42,300 nucleotides of DNA from Acidobacteriota bacterium (GCA_005808475.1 SYLY01000119.1:1-42300); one strand, 5' to 3'. Positions 35,375-42,300 are shown, counted from the stretch's first letter. Notes: generated from the letters alone by a model not told the origin. Numbers and translations are program-made.

Positions 35375-36522
35375 AGATCGCGTCCGTGGAAGCGATGGTC
35401 CTCAAGTCGCCGGGGCTGTACAAGAGCCCCGACGGCGTGGAAGAGCCGCCCGGCCCGACCTACATGGGGCTGGTGAAGGTCACCACCGACAACGGTCTCA
35501 CCGGATGGTCCGACATGGAGACATCCGCTCCGGTGGCCAAGGCCGCGATCGACGCGCCGCGATGGAGCGAAGGCGGACTCGAGTGCTTCGACGGACTGGC
35601 TTCGCTCATCCTCGGCGAGAATCCCCTCGAAACCGAGCGGCTCTGGTACAAAATGTGGCGCGGCAGCGTCTACTATGGACGGCGAGGCGTGGCGATTCAG
35701 GCTCTCTCTGCCATCGACATCGCGCTGTGGGATATTTGCGGCAAGTTCTATTCGCAACCGGTGCACATGCTACTGGGCGCGCGGCACGCCACCAGCGTGC
35801 GGGCGTACGCGTCGACCTTGTTCCGGCCCACGCCGGAGGCGATGCGGGAAGCGGCGGCGCGATACGTGGACGAGGGCTTCACGGCGGTGAAGTTCGGCTG
35901 GGGCGTGTTCGGCCAGGACCCGCTGGCGGACGTGAAGCTGGTGGAGGCCGCGCGCCGTGCGCTCGGCGACCGGCGGGACCTGCTCGTCGACACAGGCTGG
36001 TTCGTCGAGCGCACACCGAAACAGGCGATCCGTCTGGTGCGTTCCCTCGAGCCGTTCCGGCCGTTCTTCATCGAGGAGTTGCTGCATCCGGAGGACTACG
36101 ATGGATACGCGAGAGTCTCGGAATCCGTCGACACGCCCATCGCTTGCGGCGAGCAGGAGGCAACCGAATGGGGCTTCCATGAACTGATCTATCGCGCCAA
36201 GGTGGACGTGCTCCAGCCGGACCTCACGCGTTGCGGCGGATTCACGGCGGCGCGGAAGATCGTTCACATGGCGGAACTCGCCAACCGGCTGGTGATTCCG
36301 CACTCATGGTCGTCCGATCTGCTCACGGCGGCGTCGCTGCATTTGAACGCGTTTCAACGGCGGCCGGTGCTGGTGGAGTTCAACACTTCGCAAGGGCCGC
36401 TGAGCCGGCAATTGGCGCGGAATCCCTTGCGTCTGGTGGATGGGCGGGTCGCCGTGCCGATGGAGCCGGGGCTCGGCGTCGAAGTGGACGAAGAGACGGT
36501 AGCGCGTTACCGGATCGCGTGA
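35371..36522 (+). CDS. Enolase-superfamily (mandelate racemase-like) enzyme
   Basis: A 383-residue enzyme, cytoplasmic (no leader). Candidate catalytic residues: Lys174 (FTAVKFGWG), metal ligands Asp207 (LLVDTGW), Glu235/236 (FFIEELLHPED) and Glu261 (IACGEQE), and His311 (LVIPHSWSSD). The pattern fits the mandelate racemase subgroup, whose members are mostly acid-sugar dehydratases or racemases. The GTG start at 35371 overlaps the deacylase stop; the frame open to 35005 upstream is a shadow. It is the third enolase-type gene in the window and, with the following permease, forms a second acid-sugar-like set. Substrate unknown. Confidence 0.87.
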   Translation: MKIASVEAMVLKSPGLYKSPDGVEEPPGPTYMGLVKVTTDNGLTGWSDMETSAPVAKAAIDAPRWSEGGLECFDGLASLILGENPLETERLWYKMWRGSVYYGRRGVAIQALSAIDIALWDICGKFYSQPVHMLLGARHATSVRAYASTLFRPTPEAMREAAARYVDEGFTAVKFGWGVFGQDPLADVKLVEAARRALGDRRDLLVDTGWFVERTPKQAIRLVRSLEPFRPFFIEELLHPEDYDGYARVSESVDTPIACGEQEATEWGFHELIYRAKVDVLQPDLTRCGGFTAARKIVHMAELANRLVIPHSWSSDLLTAASLHLNAFQRRPVLVEFNTSQGPLSRQLARNPLRLVDGRVAVPMEPGLGVEVDEETVARYRIA

Positions 36523-36538
36523 ACGCGCGCATTCCTGA

Positions 36539-36544
36539 TAGAAT
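36539..36544 (+). promoter_or_regulatory. -10-like box TAGAAT before MFS gene
   Basis: TAGAAT ends six bases before ATC 36551, the codon in the position where the family's first Met would be expected. The spacing equals that at 37814 and 33577. Confidence 0.35.
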
Positions 36545-36550
36545 CTCCTT

Positions 36551-37792
36551 ATCCCGGCGGCAACCCCAGCAATTCAAGCGAGCGCGCCCGCGATTCGCGG
36601 AGCCTGGGGAATCGTCGCGTTGCTGTGGGTCGCGTACTTCATCAACTACGTCGACCGGCAGGTGGTGTTCTCCATCTTCCCGGCGCTGCGGACCGATCTC
36701 GGCTTCGATAGCGAGCGGCTGGGGCTGATCGGGGCGATCTTCATCTGGGTCTATTCGCTCTGCAACCCGTTCGTCGGGCGGCTGGCGGACGTGTTCCCGA
36801 AGACGAAGCTGATCGCGGTGAGCATCGTGCTGTGGAGTTTGGCGACGCTCGCCACCGGCCTGACCGGTTCGGTGAATGGCTTCCTGGCGTGGCGCGCGGC
36901 GATGGGGGTGACGGAGGCGCTGTACGTTCCGCCCGCGCTCGGCGTGATCGGGACGCTGCATTCCGGCGCCACGCGGTCGCGCGCGCTGGCGCTGCACGGT
37001 TCGGCGCAGTTCGCGGGGATTGTGGCGGGCAGCGCGTTCGGCGGATACATGGCGGATGGAATCGGCTGGCGGTGGGCGTTCTACTGCCTGGCGGTGGTGG
37101 GACTTTGCTACGCGCCGGTGCTGTGGCTGGTCCTCCGGCGGTTGCCGGAGCAGGTGGCCGCGCCGGCCAAGGGGAATCCGGCGTCTCCGTGGGAGCTGGC
37201 GTCGAACGGATGCTATCTGGCGCTGGTACTCGCCTTCTTCTCGCTGTGCATCATGCTGTGGATGATTTATGCGTGGCTGCCGACGCATCTGTACGAGAAG
37301 ATGGGGCTGTCGATGTCGGACGCCGGCGTGACGGCCACGTTCTGGGTGCAATCGGGCTCGCTGGTGGGTATCCTGCTCGGAGGAACGCTGGGCGACAAGG
37401 CGTCGCGACGGTGGCCGTCCGCGCGGTTCGCGATCATCTGCATCGGCCTGGCGAGTTGCGCGCCGCTCGCGTACCTGGCTCTGGCCGCCACCTCGCTGGC
37501 GGTGTTCAAGACGATGGCGTTCGCGTTCGGTCTGACCGCCGGATGGATGATGGGCAACACCTTCGCCGCGTCCTACGACGTGACTCCGCGATCCTGCTAT
37601 GGAGTGGGCGCGGGCACGCTCAACATGGCCGGCGGGATCTCCGGCGGAGCGGCCATCTTCGCGGCGGGGCGGCTGAAAGACACCCTGGGGATCCACGGCC
37701 TGATGTTCTGGGGCGCGGCCTTCGCGATCGTCTGCTCGGCGATTCTCGCGGTGACGGTTTGGCGGCGCTTCGAGCGCGACGCGCGTCCGTGA
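36551..37792 (+). CDS. MFS transporter with no standard start codon at its expected 5' end
   Basis: A major-facilitator permease of about 413 residues. Helix 1 reads GAWGIVALLWVAYFINYVDR, then SIFPALRTDLGF, RLADVFPKTK, and GNTFAASYDVTPRSCYG near the end; twelve hydrophobic segments in all. The first possible standard start is TTG 36620, but this would cut helix 1 in half. The frame is open upstream to a stop at 36539 and encodes a plausible tail (PAATPAIQASAPAIRGAWG). ATC 36551 sits where Met is expected. The gene may use a rare start, or a G-to-C change or sequence error removed ATG. It follows the enolase-type gene by 28 bases and probably imports its substrate. Confidence 0.8.
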   Translation: MPAATPAIQASAPAIRGAWGIVALLWVAYFINYVDRQVVFSIFPALRTDLGFDSERLGLIGAIFIWVYSLCNPFVGRLADVFPKTKLIAVSIVLWSLATLATGLTGSVNGFLAWRAAMGVTEALYVPPALGVIGTLHSGATRSRALALHGSAQFAGIVAGSAFGGYMADGIGWRWAFYCLAVVGLCYAPVLWLVLRRLPEQVAAPAKGNPASPWELASNGCYLALVLAFFSLCIMLWMIYAWLPTHLYEKMGLSMSDAGVTATFWVQSGSLVGILLGGTLGDKASRRWPSARFAIICIGLASCAPLAYLALAATSLAVFKTMAFAFGLTAGWMMGNTFAASYDVTPRSCYGVGAGTLNMAGGISGGAAIFAAGRLKDTLGIHGLMFWGAAFAIVCSAILAVTVWRRFERDARP

Positions 37793-37813
37793 GCGGCTTC
37801 GCTTCCCGTGCTC

Positions 37814-37819
37814 TATAGT
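37814..37819 (+). promoter_or_regulatory. -10-like box TATAGT close to start codon
   Basis: TATAGT ends six bases before ATG 37826. GGAG lies between them, so it could instead be a ribosome site, but a transcript starting at about ATG would exclude it. Confidence 0.4.
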
Positions 37820-37825
37820 GGAGAT

Positions 37826-38200
37826 ATGATCCGGCGCGTATTTTGTTTCGCCTGTCTGGCCTTGGTACCGGCCCTCTTCGCGGAGAAGGACCTCACCGCT
37901 CTCCAGATCCAGGTCACCGATTTGCAGGGCAAGCCCGTCGAGCGGGCCTCGGTCGTCGTGAGGTTCGTCCAGGGCAGGTCGGTGAAGAAGTTCGGCAAGA
38001 AGGTTCGCACCAATTGGGAACTGCGCACCAATCAGGTGGGAACGGCCAAGATCCCGCCGATCCCGCAAGGCAAGATCCTGGTGCAGGTGATCGCCAAGGG
38101 CTTCCAGACGCACGGGCAAACCTACGAGGTCGACGAGGAAGAGAAGACCCTCGAGATCAAGCTGAATCCGCCCCAGCCGCAGTATTCGGCCCACAACTAG
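37826..38200 (+). CDS. Small secreted protein with carboxypeptidase-regulatory-like/Cna-B domain
   Basis: A 124-residue exported protein. Signal peptide IRRVFCFACLALVPALFAE (residues 2-20), then one beta-sandwich of about 90 residues: LQIQVTDLQGKPVERASVVV, VGTAKIPPIPQGKILVQVIA, GFQTHGQTYEV and a closing strand KTLEIKLNPP. The same fold caps the three large receptors of this window, but here it stands alone. A basic stretch (KKFGKKVR) replaces the usual short loop. The longer start at 37808 is rejected because the signal peptide begins at 37826. Role unknown. Confidence 0.8.
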   Translation: MIRRVFCFACLALVPALFAEKDLTALQIQVTDLQGKPVERASVVVRFVQGRSVKKFGKKVRTNWELRTNQVGTAKIPPIPQGKILVQVIAKGFQTHGQTYEVDEEEKTLEIKLNPPQPQYSAHN

Positions 38201-38238
38201 GCGGTTTCGTTCCAGTCCGAATCCGTCACGATCTCATC

Positions 38239-38244
38239 TACAAT
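38239..38244 (+). promoter_or_regulatory. -10-like box TACAAT before DinB-like gene
   Basis: TACAAT ends nine bases before ATG 38254, with GGAG directly before the start codon. The predicted leader would be two or three bases. Confidence 0.35.
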
Positions 38245-38253
38245 TGACAGGAG

Positions 38254-38790
38254 ATGAGTGCCATTCCAGGCGATGCGGCGCGCGCGCTCCTTCGTCACAT
38301 GCTCGCGACTCTAGCCTATCGCGGCGGCAAAGCGATCCGCGAAGCACCAGCGGGCTTCGGTGATTTTCGCCCGGAAGGTTGCTTGAACACTCCCGTCCTT
38401 CTTCTGGCGCATATCGGCGACCTTATCGAGTGGGCGCACCAGTGGTGCTACTCGGGTCAATCCAACTTCCAGGTTTCCGAACCGCGCGAATGGAATGGCG
38501 AGGTGACGCGCTTCCACCAGGCCTTGGCCGCCTTCGATGCGTCGCTGGCCTCTGAGCGCCCCGTCCTGGTGACCATGGAAAACCTCTTCCAGGCTCCCAT
38601 CGCCGACGCTCTCACCCATATCGGGCAGCTCGCACTGTTGCGCCGGTTAGCGGGCGATCCGGTACCAGGGGAACGCTACCGGCTCGCGGAAATCGTTCCC
38701 GGGCGCGTTGGGCCGGAGCAGGCCAAGCCAGGCCATGAATTCGAACGCGACGAAGGCGCCATTTGGCGTCCGCGGTTGCCTTCGCGATGA
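38254..38790 (+). CDS. DinB-like four-helix-bundle protein
   Basis: A 178-residue protein of the DinB/YfiT-like putative metalloenzyme fold. Three histidines fit the metal triad: in LLRHMLATLAYRGGKAI, LLLAHIGDLIEW and ALTHIGQLALLRRLAG. The C-terminal tail (GHEFERDEGAIW) is extra. DinB-fold proteins include thiol-dependent transferases and damage-inducible proteins; a specific reaction cannot be assigned. It is a single gene in front of the accessory patch and probably the last chromosomal-backbone gene before it. Confidence 0.75.
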   Translation: MSAIPGDAARALLRHMLATLAYRGGKAIREAPAGFGDFRPEGCLNTPVLLLAHIGDLIEWAHQWCYSGQSNFQVSEPREWNGEVTRFHQALAAFDASLASERPVLVTMENLFQAPIADALTHIGQLALLRRLAGDPVPGERYRLAEIVPGRVGPEQAKPGHEFERDEGAIWRPRLPSR

Positions 38791-39109
38791 TATCGAGGGC
38801 TCTGGGCAATGCGCCGGTGATCGCGGGCTATTTCGGATGGTCCGGGCCTGCACGCTCTACACGGCTTAGGCCCCGCAACGCGACTCATGCTCATCGCACG
38901 ACGGGCTGCCAGTCCCTGGACGCTCGTGACCCCCATGCCGGGCGACCGTCCGGACGCCCCGGGGAGTTGGGACGCGCAAAATCAGGGCGAAAGCGCGGTT
39001 GTGACATAACGCGGCATCGGGCGCCAACCTGCTCTTGACGGGGGCGGCTCTCGATCCAATCACCGAGGGGGCTGACATCCGTGCTCGCTTCCGTTATCGT
39101 AGAGGTAGC
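38791..39109. other. Intergenic region before the DruA-like gene
   Basis: About 320 bases without a supportable gene. The frame of the DruA-like gene is open here from TTG 39035, but those residues do not look like the family. TATCGT at 39095-39100, nine bases before GTG 39110, may be a -10 box. No inverted terminal repeat of a mobile element was found by eye. Confidence 0.4.
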
Positions 39110-40042
39110 GTGGAAGCACAAGCACCTCGGATGGCAAGCGCGGAGGACATCCGTGTGGTGGGTTGCGCCGGCCGGATGTTCACGGCTTCCGAAATCGCGT
39201 TGATTGGCGAGGTGGTGGCAACCTGCCGCGGGCTGAGCCGGAAGGAACTGGCCAACACCGTCGGCGAGTTGTTGGACTGGAGGCGCCCCAATGGTTCGTT
39301 GAAGCAACCCGAGTGCCTCCAACTGTTGGAGCGATTGGAAGGGCAAGGCGTTGTCGCGTTGCCGGCCAAGCGGCAAACGAAACCGATCGGGTCGGCCACT
39401 TCGATTCCGCGCACGGAGGCGGGCCAGGCGGGCGAGCCGCTGACCGGTCCGCTGGCGGAGTTTGGCCCGGTCAGCATCGAGCGGGTAGTGGACACACAGG
39501 CGCGGCGGCGGTTCCGCGAACTGATCGACCGCCATCATCCACTCGGTTACAAAGTGCCGTTCGGCGCGCACCTCGAGTATCTGGTCTGGATTCAGCGGCC
39601 CGAGCCGGCCGTGGCGGGCTGCCTACAGTTTTCCAGCGCCGCGTGGCGGATCCAGGCGCGGGACCGCTGGATCGGCTGGGACGATGCCACCCGCGCTCGC
39701 CATTTGCAGCAGGTGGTCAACAACAGCCGGTTCCTGGTGTTACCCTGGGTGCACATCAAAAATTTGGCCAGCGCCACACTGGCCCAGGCGATGCGTTGTT
39801 TGCCCTCCGATTGGCGGGCTCAATACGGTATCACGCCGCTGTTGGTGGAAACCTTCGTGGACGCGGTGCTCTACAGCGGCGGCTGCTATCGGGCCGCTAA
39901 TTGGATGGAGGTCGGCCAGACCAGCGGGCGCGGCCGGGACGATCGCCAGCATCTGCGCCATGGAGCCGAGCCCAAGCGAGTGTTGGTGTACCCGCTGCGA
40001 CGTGACGCACGGGAGCGGCTGCGGGGTGACAAACAACCATGA
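39110..40042 (+). CDS. DruA-like protein (DUF4338), solitary
   Basis: About 310 residues. The N-terminal part has the helical domain of this family (MFTASEIALIGEVVATCRGL, LANTVGELLDWRRPNGSLKQ, ECLQLLERLEGQGVVALPAK). The DUF4338 core follows: FRELIDRHHPLGYKVPFGAH, LEYLVWIQ, VVNNSRFLVLPWVHIKNLAS, LAQAMRCLPSDWRAQYGITP, LLVETFVD, YRAANWMEVGQTSGRGR and RVLVYPLRRDA. DruA is a component of the Druantia anti-phage systems, but the other components (druB-druE) are absent and DUF4338 proteins are often found alone near transposases. The start at GTG 39110 is chosen by the family's N-terminus. The precise activity is unknown. Confidence 0.82.
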   Translation: MEAQAPRMASAEDIRVVGCAGRMFTASEIALIGEVVATCRGLSRKELANTVGELLDWRRPNGSLKQPECLQLLERLEGQGVVALPAKRQTKPIGSATSIPRTEAGQAGEPLTGPLAEFGPVSIERVVDTQARRRFRELIDRHHPLGYKVPFGAHLEYLVWIQRPEPAVAGCLQFSSAAWRIQARDRWIGWDDATRARHLQQVVNNSRFLVLPWVHIKNLASATLAQAMRCLPSDWRAQYGITPLLVETFVDAVLYSGGCYRAANWMEVGQTSGRGRDDRQHLRHGAEPKRVLVYPLRRDARERLRGDKQP

Positions 40043-40081
40043 GCGCTCTGCTCCGCGCGGTGGCCAATTCGTAGGGGGCAG

Positions 40082-40432
40082 GTGAAGCCTCCGCGGCGAT
40101 TCGCCGGCTGTCTACGTTCGGAGAAGTTGGTGAAGCGGGCGGCGCCGGATTTCGAGGTGTTTTACGTGCAGCGCCGGACCGATGCCGGCAATCGGGAACA
40201 CCAACGGGATCGATCCTGGTGCTGACCGTGGACGGCAATGAAGCTGCCACCGGATCTGCGCGAGCGCACGCAACGCTCCCGGCGGCGCGGGCCAAGACTC
40301 GTTACGGCGAGGCTGGGAGGCAGCCGCCGTCTCCATGCCAAACGGAGGGCTTCGATGGCGGCCATCCATGCCGTCGATCCCGTTCATACTCTCTGCTCCA
40401 CTACTATTTGCCGATTCGTCGCCGCCCTGTGA
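40082..40432 (+). pseudogene. Frame-broken remnant resembling ISKra4-family transposase
   Basis: Three successive frames give pieces that join in the order of an ISKra4-type transposase: EKLVKRAAPDFEVFYVQRR (frame from 40082, stop near 40225), then GSILVLTVDGNE (about 40206-40241), then PPDLRERTQR and RLHAKRRASMAAIHAVDP (frame from 40238). Intact members have a DGKG-M-P-DLREAT motif followed by a KRMA-VA-VYD motif. At least two frameshifts and missing 5' and 3' parts mean it cannot be active. It directly follows the DruA-like gene. The family name is from memory of motifs and should be treated as tentative. Confidence 0.5.
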
Positions 40433-40477
40433 GGGAGGCTTTGCTAGCGGTGCTACAATTTTCGTGCAACTATCACC

Positions 40478-41066
40478 ATGAGCGTTGTCGAAACCAATCC
40501 GAGAAAGCTGCTCGGACCGTGGGCGTCCGGGTTCGCGCTAGATTGGCACACGCTCAGGAGCGTTCCGATCGGGCAGAACACCTTCGGGCACCACGACCCG
40601 TCCCCCAGTGGGGCAACTTCTCTATGACCTGAAATACGGCACGAGGACAAACGAGCAGAAACAACAGATAGCGAATGACTTGGCCGATACGGCGGCGCAG
40701 TTCGTCCAACACACTTGGCGCTTGGCAATCGACGCCATTGTGCCTGTACCACCGTCAAACATCCGCGCCGTGCAGCCGGTAGCCCTCGTTGCTGAGGTGC
40801 TCGCGGGACGGCTCGGCATCCCGCTCTGCAAGAATTGCGTCGCGAAATCAAAGCAAACCCCGCAACTTAAGGACGTCAAGGATTACGCCAAAAGAAAGGA
40901 CGTGCTCAAAGGCGCATTCACGGCGGACCCAGGACTCTGCGCCGGCAAGACGCTCTTGCTGATCGATGACCTACATGGATCAGGCGCGACGGTTGGGCAC
41001 ATCGTGGAAGTCCTCCAGGCGGCAGGCGTGAAAGCCGTACACTTGCTGACGCTAACAACAAAGTAA
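40478..41066 (+). CDS. ComF-like phosphoribosyltransferase, interrupted by a frameshift at a C-run
   Basis: A type I phosphoribosyltransferase of about 195 residues once a frameshift is allowed. ATG 40478 opens LLGPWASGFALDWHTLRSVP and NTFGHHDPSPS, then stops at 40625. The frame beginning at 40608 continues without loss: GQLLYDLKYGTRTNEQKQQI, AIVPVPPSNIRAVQPVALVA, and the PRPP loop LLLIDDLHGSGATVGH. Relatives join these two parts in one protein, so one extra C in the run at 40602-40606 explains the break; it could be a sequence error or a real mutation. The following gene starts four bases after the stop. Base composition is visibly more AT-rich than the backbone. Substrate base unknown. Confidence 0.7.
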
Positions 41067-41070
41067 AAAT

Positions 41071-41622
41071 ATGCCAATGAATATCTTCATCGGTGGCTCA
41101 ATCGGCATCTCGAAGCTGAACGCGACCATCCGCAAACGCCTGGACGACTTCATCCAGCGCGGCGACGCCATCCTTATCGGTGACGCCAACGGCGCGGACA
41201 AGGCAGTCCAAACATATCTCGCTGAGCAACACTACTCCAACGTTACCGTGTACTGCATGGAGGAGTGCCGGAACAACGCCGGGGGATGGCCAACTCGACA
41301 CATCGAGCCGCCAAGCAAGAAGAAGGACTCGAGCTACTACGCTACGAAAGACCGCGTCATGTTCGAGGAAGCGAAGTGCGGCATGATGCTCTGGGACTCC
41401 AAAAGCAAAGGTACCTTACAGAACGTGCTTAACCTCGTTGGTGCGGGCAAGCGCACCCTAGTGTACTTCGCGCCCTCAAAAGAATTCCAAGTAGTCGCGA
41501 CGGAACAGGATCTTCAATCACTCCTCGCCCGTTGCCGACCCGGCGACCTGGACGCCGCGGCGCGGAAGCTCGGTCTCAAAACCCCACTCACGCAACCACA
41601 GTTGCCGCTGAGCCCTGCCTAA
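41071..41622 (+). CDS. SLOG-like nucleotide-binding protein paired with the phosphoribosyltransferase
   Basis: A 183-residue protein with a Rossmann-like fold. IFIGGSIGIS opens the first strand; AILIGDANGADKAVQTYLAE gives the G-x-GAD motif seen in SLOG (DprA/LOG/DUF2493-related) proteins; GMMLWDSKSKGTLQNVLNLV is a second nucleotide-binding-type loop. Conserved-looking NVTVYCMEECRNNAGGW and YYATKDRVMFEEAK mark a distinct subfamily that I cannot name. It follows the phosphoribosyltransferase by four bases and both are AT-richer than the surroundings, so they probably form a transferred two-gene unit. SLOG proteins bind or cleave nucleotides, including in immunity and conflict systems; no function is proved here. 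Confidence 0.75.
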   Translation: MPMNIFIGGSIGISKLNATIRKRLDDFIQRGDAILIGDANGADKAVQTYLAEQHYSNVTVYCMEECRNNAGGWPTRHIEPPSKKKDSSYYATKDRVMFEEAKCGMMLWDSKSKGTLQNVLNLVGAGKRTLVYFAPSKEFQVVATEQDLQSLLARCRPGDLDAAARKLGLKTPLTQPQLPLSPA

Positions 41623-42005
41623 AATGTGTGGGACGATGTGTGTCCGGACCCATCTGTTGACTCGAGAGCGATCTCGCTGTACAAGCCACACTCCCGGCAA
41701 TGGAGGCGCTTCCGCGAAAGCCGCATGTCCTGACCGGCCTTTCCTCGGATGGCTCGATGATCGGGATGACCGGCAGAACCTCCTGACAGGTTGGGTGCTC
41801 CGTCTTGTAACGCTCCCAAGGCAGCCCCATGCACGGAGTAAGAAGTGCGCCCAGCGGCTTGAACGGCACTCTACACACGACTTCATCCACCGGGAGGCTC
41901 GTAATCAGGAACCGGCGTCACTTCCACGGTCGTTGTTTCCACCATGTTCGCCGAGGCTGAAGTTCACCTCGGCATACCGCTGGGCTTCAGGCGCCACGCG
42001 ATTCC
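41623..42005. other. Long region without a recognisable gene
   Basis: About 380 bases. Several overlapping frames are open on the minus strand, for instance one with RKRLHCRECGLYSE at about 41655-41735, but none continues into a recognisable family and they overlap each other. A short inverted repeat (CGAGA, four bases, TCTCG) lies at 41663-41676. It may hold debris of the accessory patch. Nothing more can be supported. Confidence 0.4.
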
Positions 42006-42300
42006 CTAGGCGGTCTCCACGCACGCGGCCGCCTCGAGGCCCAGCCGCCGGATCTCCTCCTCGCGGATCTTGAACTTCTGCACCTTGCCGGTCACCGTCA
42101 TCGGGAACTCGTCCACGAAGCGGATGTATTTGGGGATCTTGAAGTGCGCGATCCGGTCGCGGCACCAATCGCGGATCTCGTCCTCCGCCGCCGATTCGCC
42201 GCGCTTCAACCGCACCCAGGCGGCGACGCACTCGCCCAATCGCTCGTCCGGCAGTCCGACCACTTGCACGTCGGCGACCTTGGGGTTCGTGTACAGGAAC
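42006..42300 (-). CDS. C-terminal end of AMP-forming acyl-CoA synthetase (5' part beyond window)
   Basis: The frame is open to base 42300, so the gene continues outside the window. The visible end is the mobile C-terminal domain of the acyl-adenylate/acyl-CoA ligase family: VADVQVVGLPDERLGECVAA, WVRLKRGE, IRDWCRDRIAHFKIPKYIRF and FPMTVTGKVQKFKIREE with the catalytic lysine in the TGKVQK loop. This pattern fits medium/long-chain fatty acyl-CoA synthetases. It is transcribed toward the accessory patch and marks the return to the chromosomal backbone. Confidence 0.9.
   Translation of the reverse strand, partial: FLYTNPKVADVQVVGLPDERLGECVAAWVRLKRGESAAEDEIRDWCRDRIAHFKIPKYIRFVDEFPMTVTGKVQKFKIREEEIRRLGLEAAACVETA

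Noticed and set aside
39110..40042. Complete Druantia defence system
   Set aside because: Only the DruA-like gene is present; no helicase DruE or other components lie within 2 kb on either side.
41518..41890. Minus-strand open frames with Cys-rich segments, possibly a transposase or zinc ribbon
   Set aside because: Three overlapping frames compete, none matches a family, and two run into the SLOG-like gene.
1..42300. CRISPR arrays, tRNA or rRNA genes
   Set aside because: No regularly spaced direct repeats and no cloverleaf or rRNA signature were seen when reading through the window.

Overview
The window is high-GC bacterial chromosomal DNA that most resembles an acidobacterium of the Bryobacterales/Solibacter type. 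The reasons are three very large Oar-like TonB-dependent outer-membrane proteins with an N-terminal carboxypeptidase-regulatory-like domain, many twin-arginine-like leaders (RRxFL) on sulfatases and oxidoreductases, a C-terminal domain of the TIGR03437 type typical of Solibacter, and many enolase-superfamily and sulfatase genes. This taxonomic call is an inference from protein character; no rRNA or tRNA gene was seen.

Layout. 1-566: 3' end of an Rpn/DUF4351-like gene and a broken second copy of its tail. 570-12080: a sugar-acid catabolism locus. The left arm (minus strand) is Oar-type receptor, ACS-type MFS permease and a leadered enolase-superfamily enzyme. The right arm (plus strand) is a FadR-type GntR regulator, a DapA/KDG-aldolase-like lyase, a second enolase-superfamily enzyme, a sulfatase and an unknown protein. 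A decayed gene remnant lies between the arms. 12109-19462: household genes (COG4637-like ATPase, pyruvate kinase, UppP, FtsK) plus a secreted protein with a choice-of-anchor V-like domain and a TIGR03437-like domain. 19466-23336: YtrA-type GntR with a DUF1648/DUF5808 membrane protein, a divergent sulfatase, and a zinc-ribbon membrane protein. 23408-30062: Oar-type receptor, a sodium symporter strikingly like the animal high-affinity choline transporter CHT, phosphatidylcholine synthase overlapping it, and a leadered FMN hydroxy-acid oxidase carrying a CxxCH motif. 30151-37792: a third Oar-type receptor, a DUF1080 protein, and a second catabolic run (aspartoacylase-like deacylase, enolase-superfamily enzyme, MFS permease). 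37826-38790: small secreted Cna-B-like protein and a DinB-like protein. 38791-42005: an accessory patch with a solitary DruA/DUF4338 protein, a frame-broken ISKra4-like transposase remnant, and a visibly AT-richer ComF-like phosphoribosyltransferase plus SLOG-like gene pair whose first gene carries a frameshift. 42006-42300: C-terminal end of an acyl-CoA synthetase running out of the window.

How the genes work together. The first and second catabolic loci each combine import (receptor and/or MFS permease) with enolase-superfamily acid-sugar dehydratase-like enzymes; the first adds an aldolase-like lyase and a sulfatase, which suggests use of sulfated uronic or aldonic acids. The CHT-like symporter and phosphatidylcholine synthase form a compact choline-to-phosphatidylcholine unit. 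The phosphoribosyltransferase/SLOG pair is the best candidate for a poorly described system. Several stand-alone genes have a TANNNT -10-like box ending about 6-10 bases before the start codon, suggesting leaderless or very short-leader transcripts.
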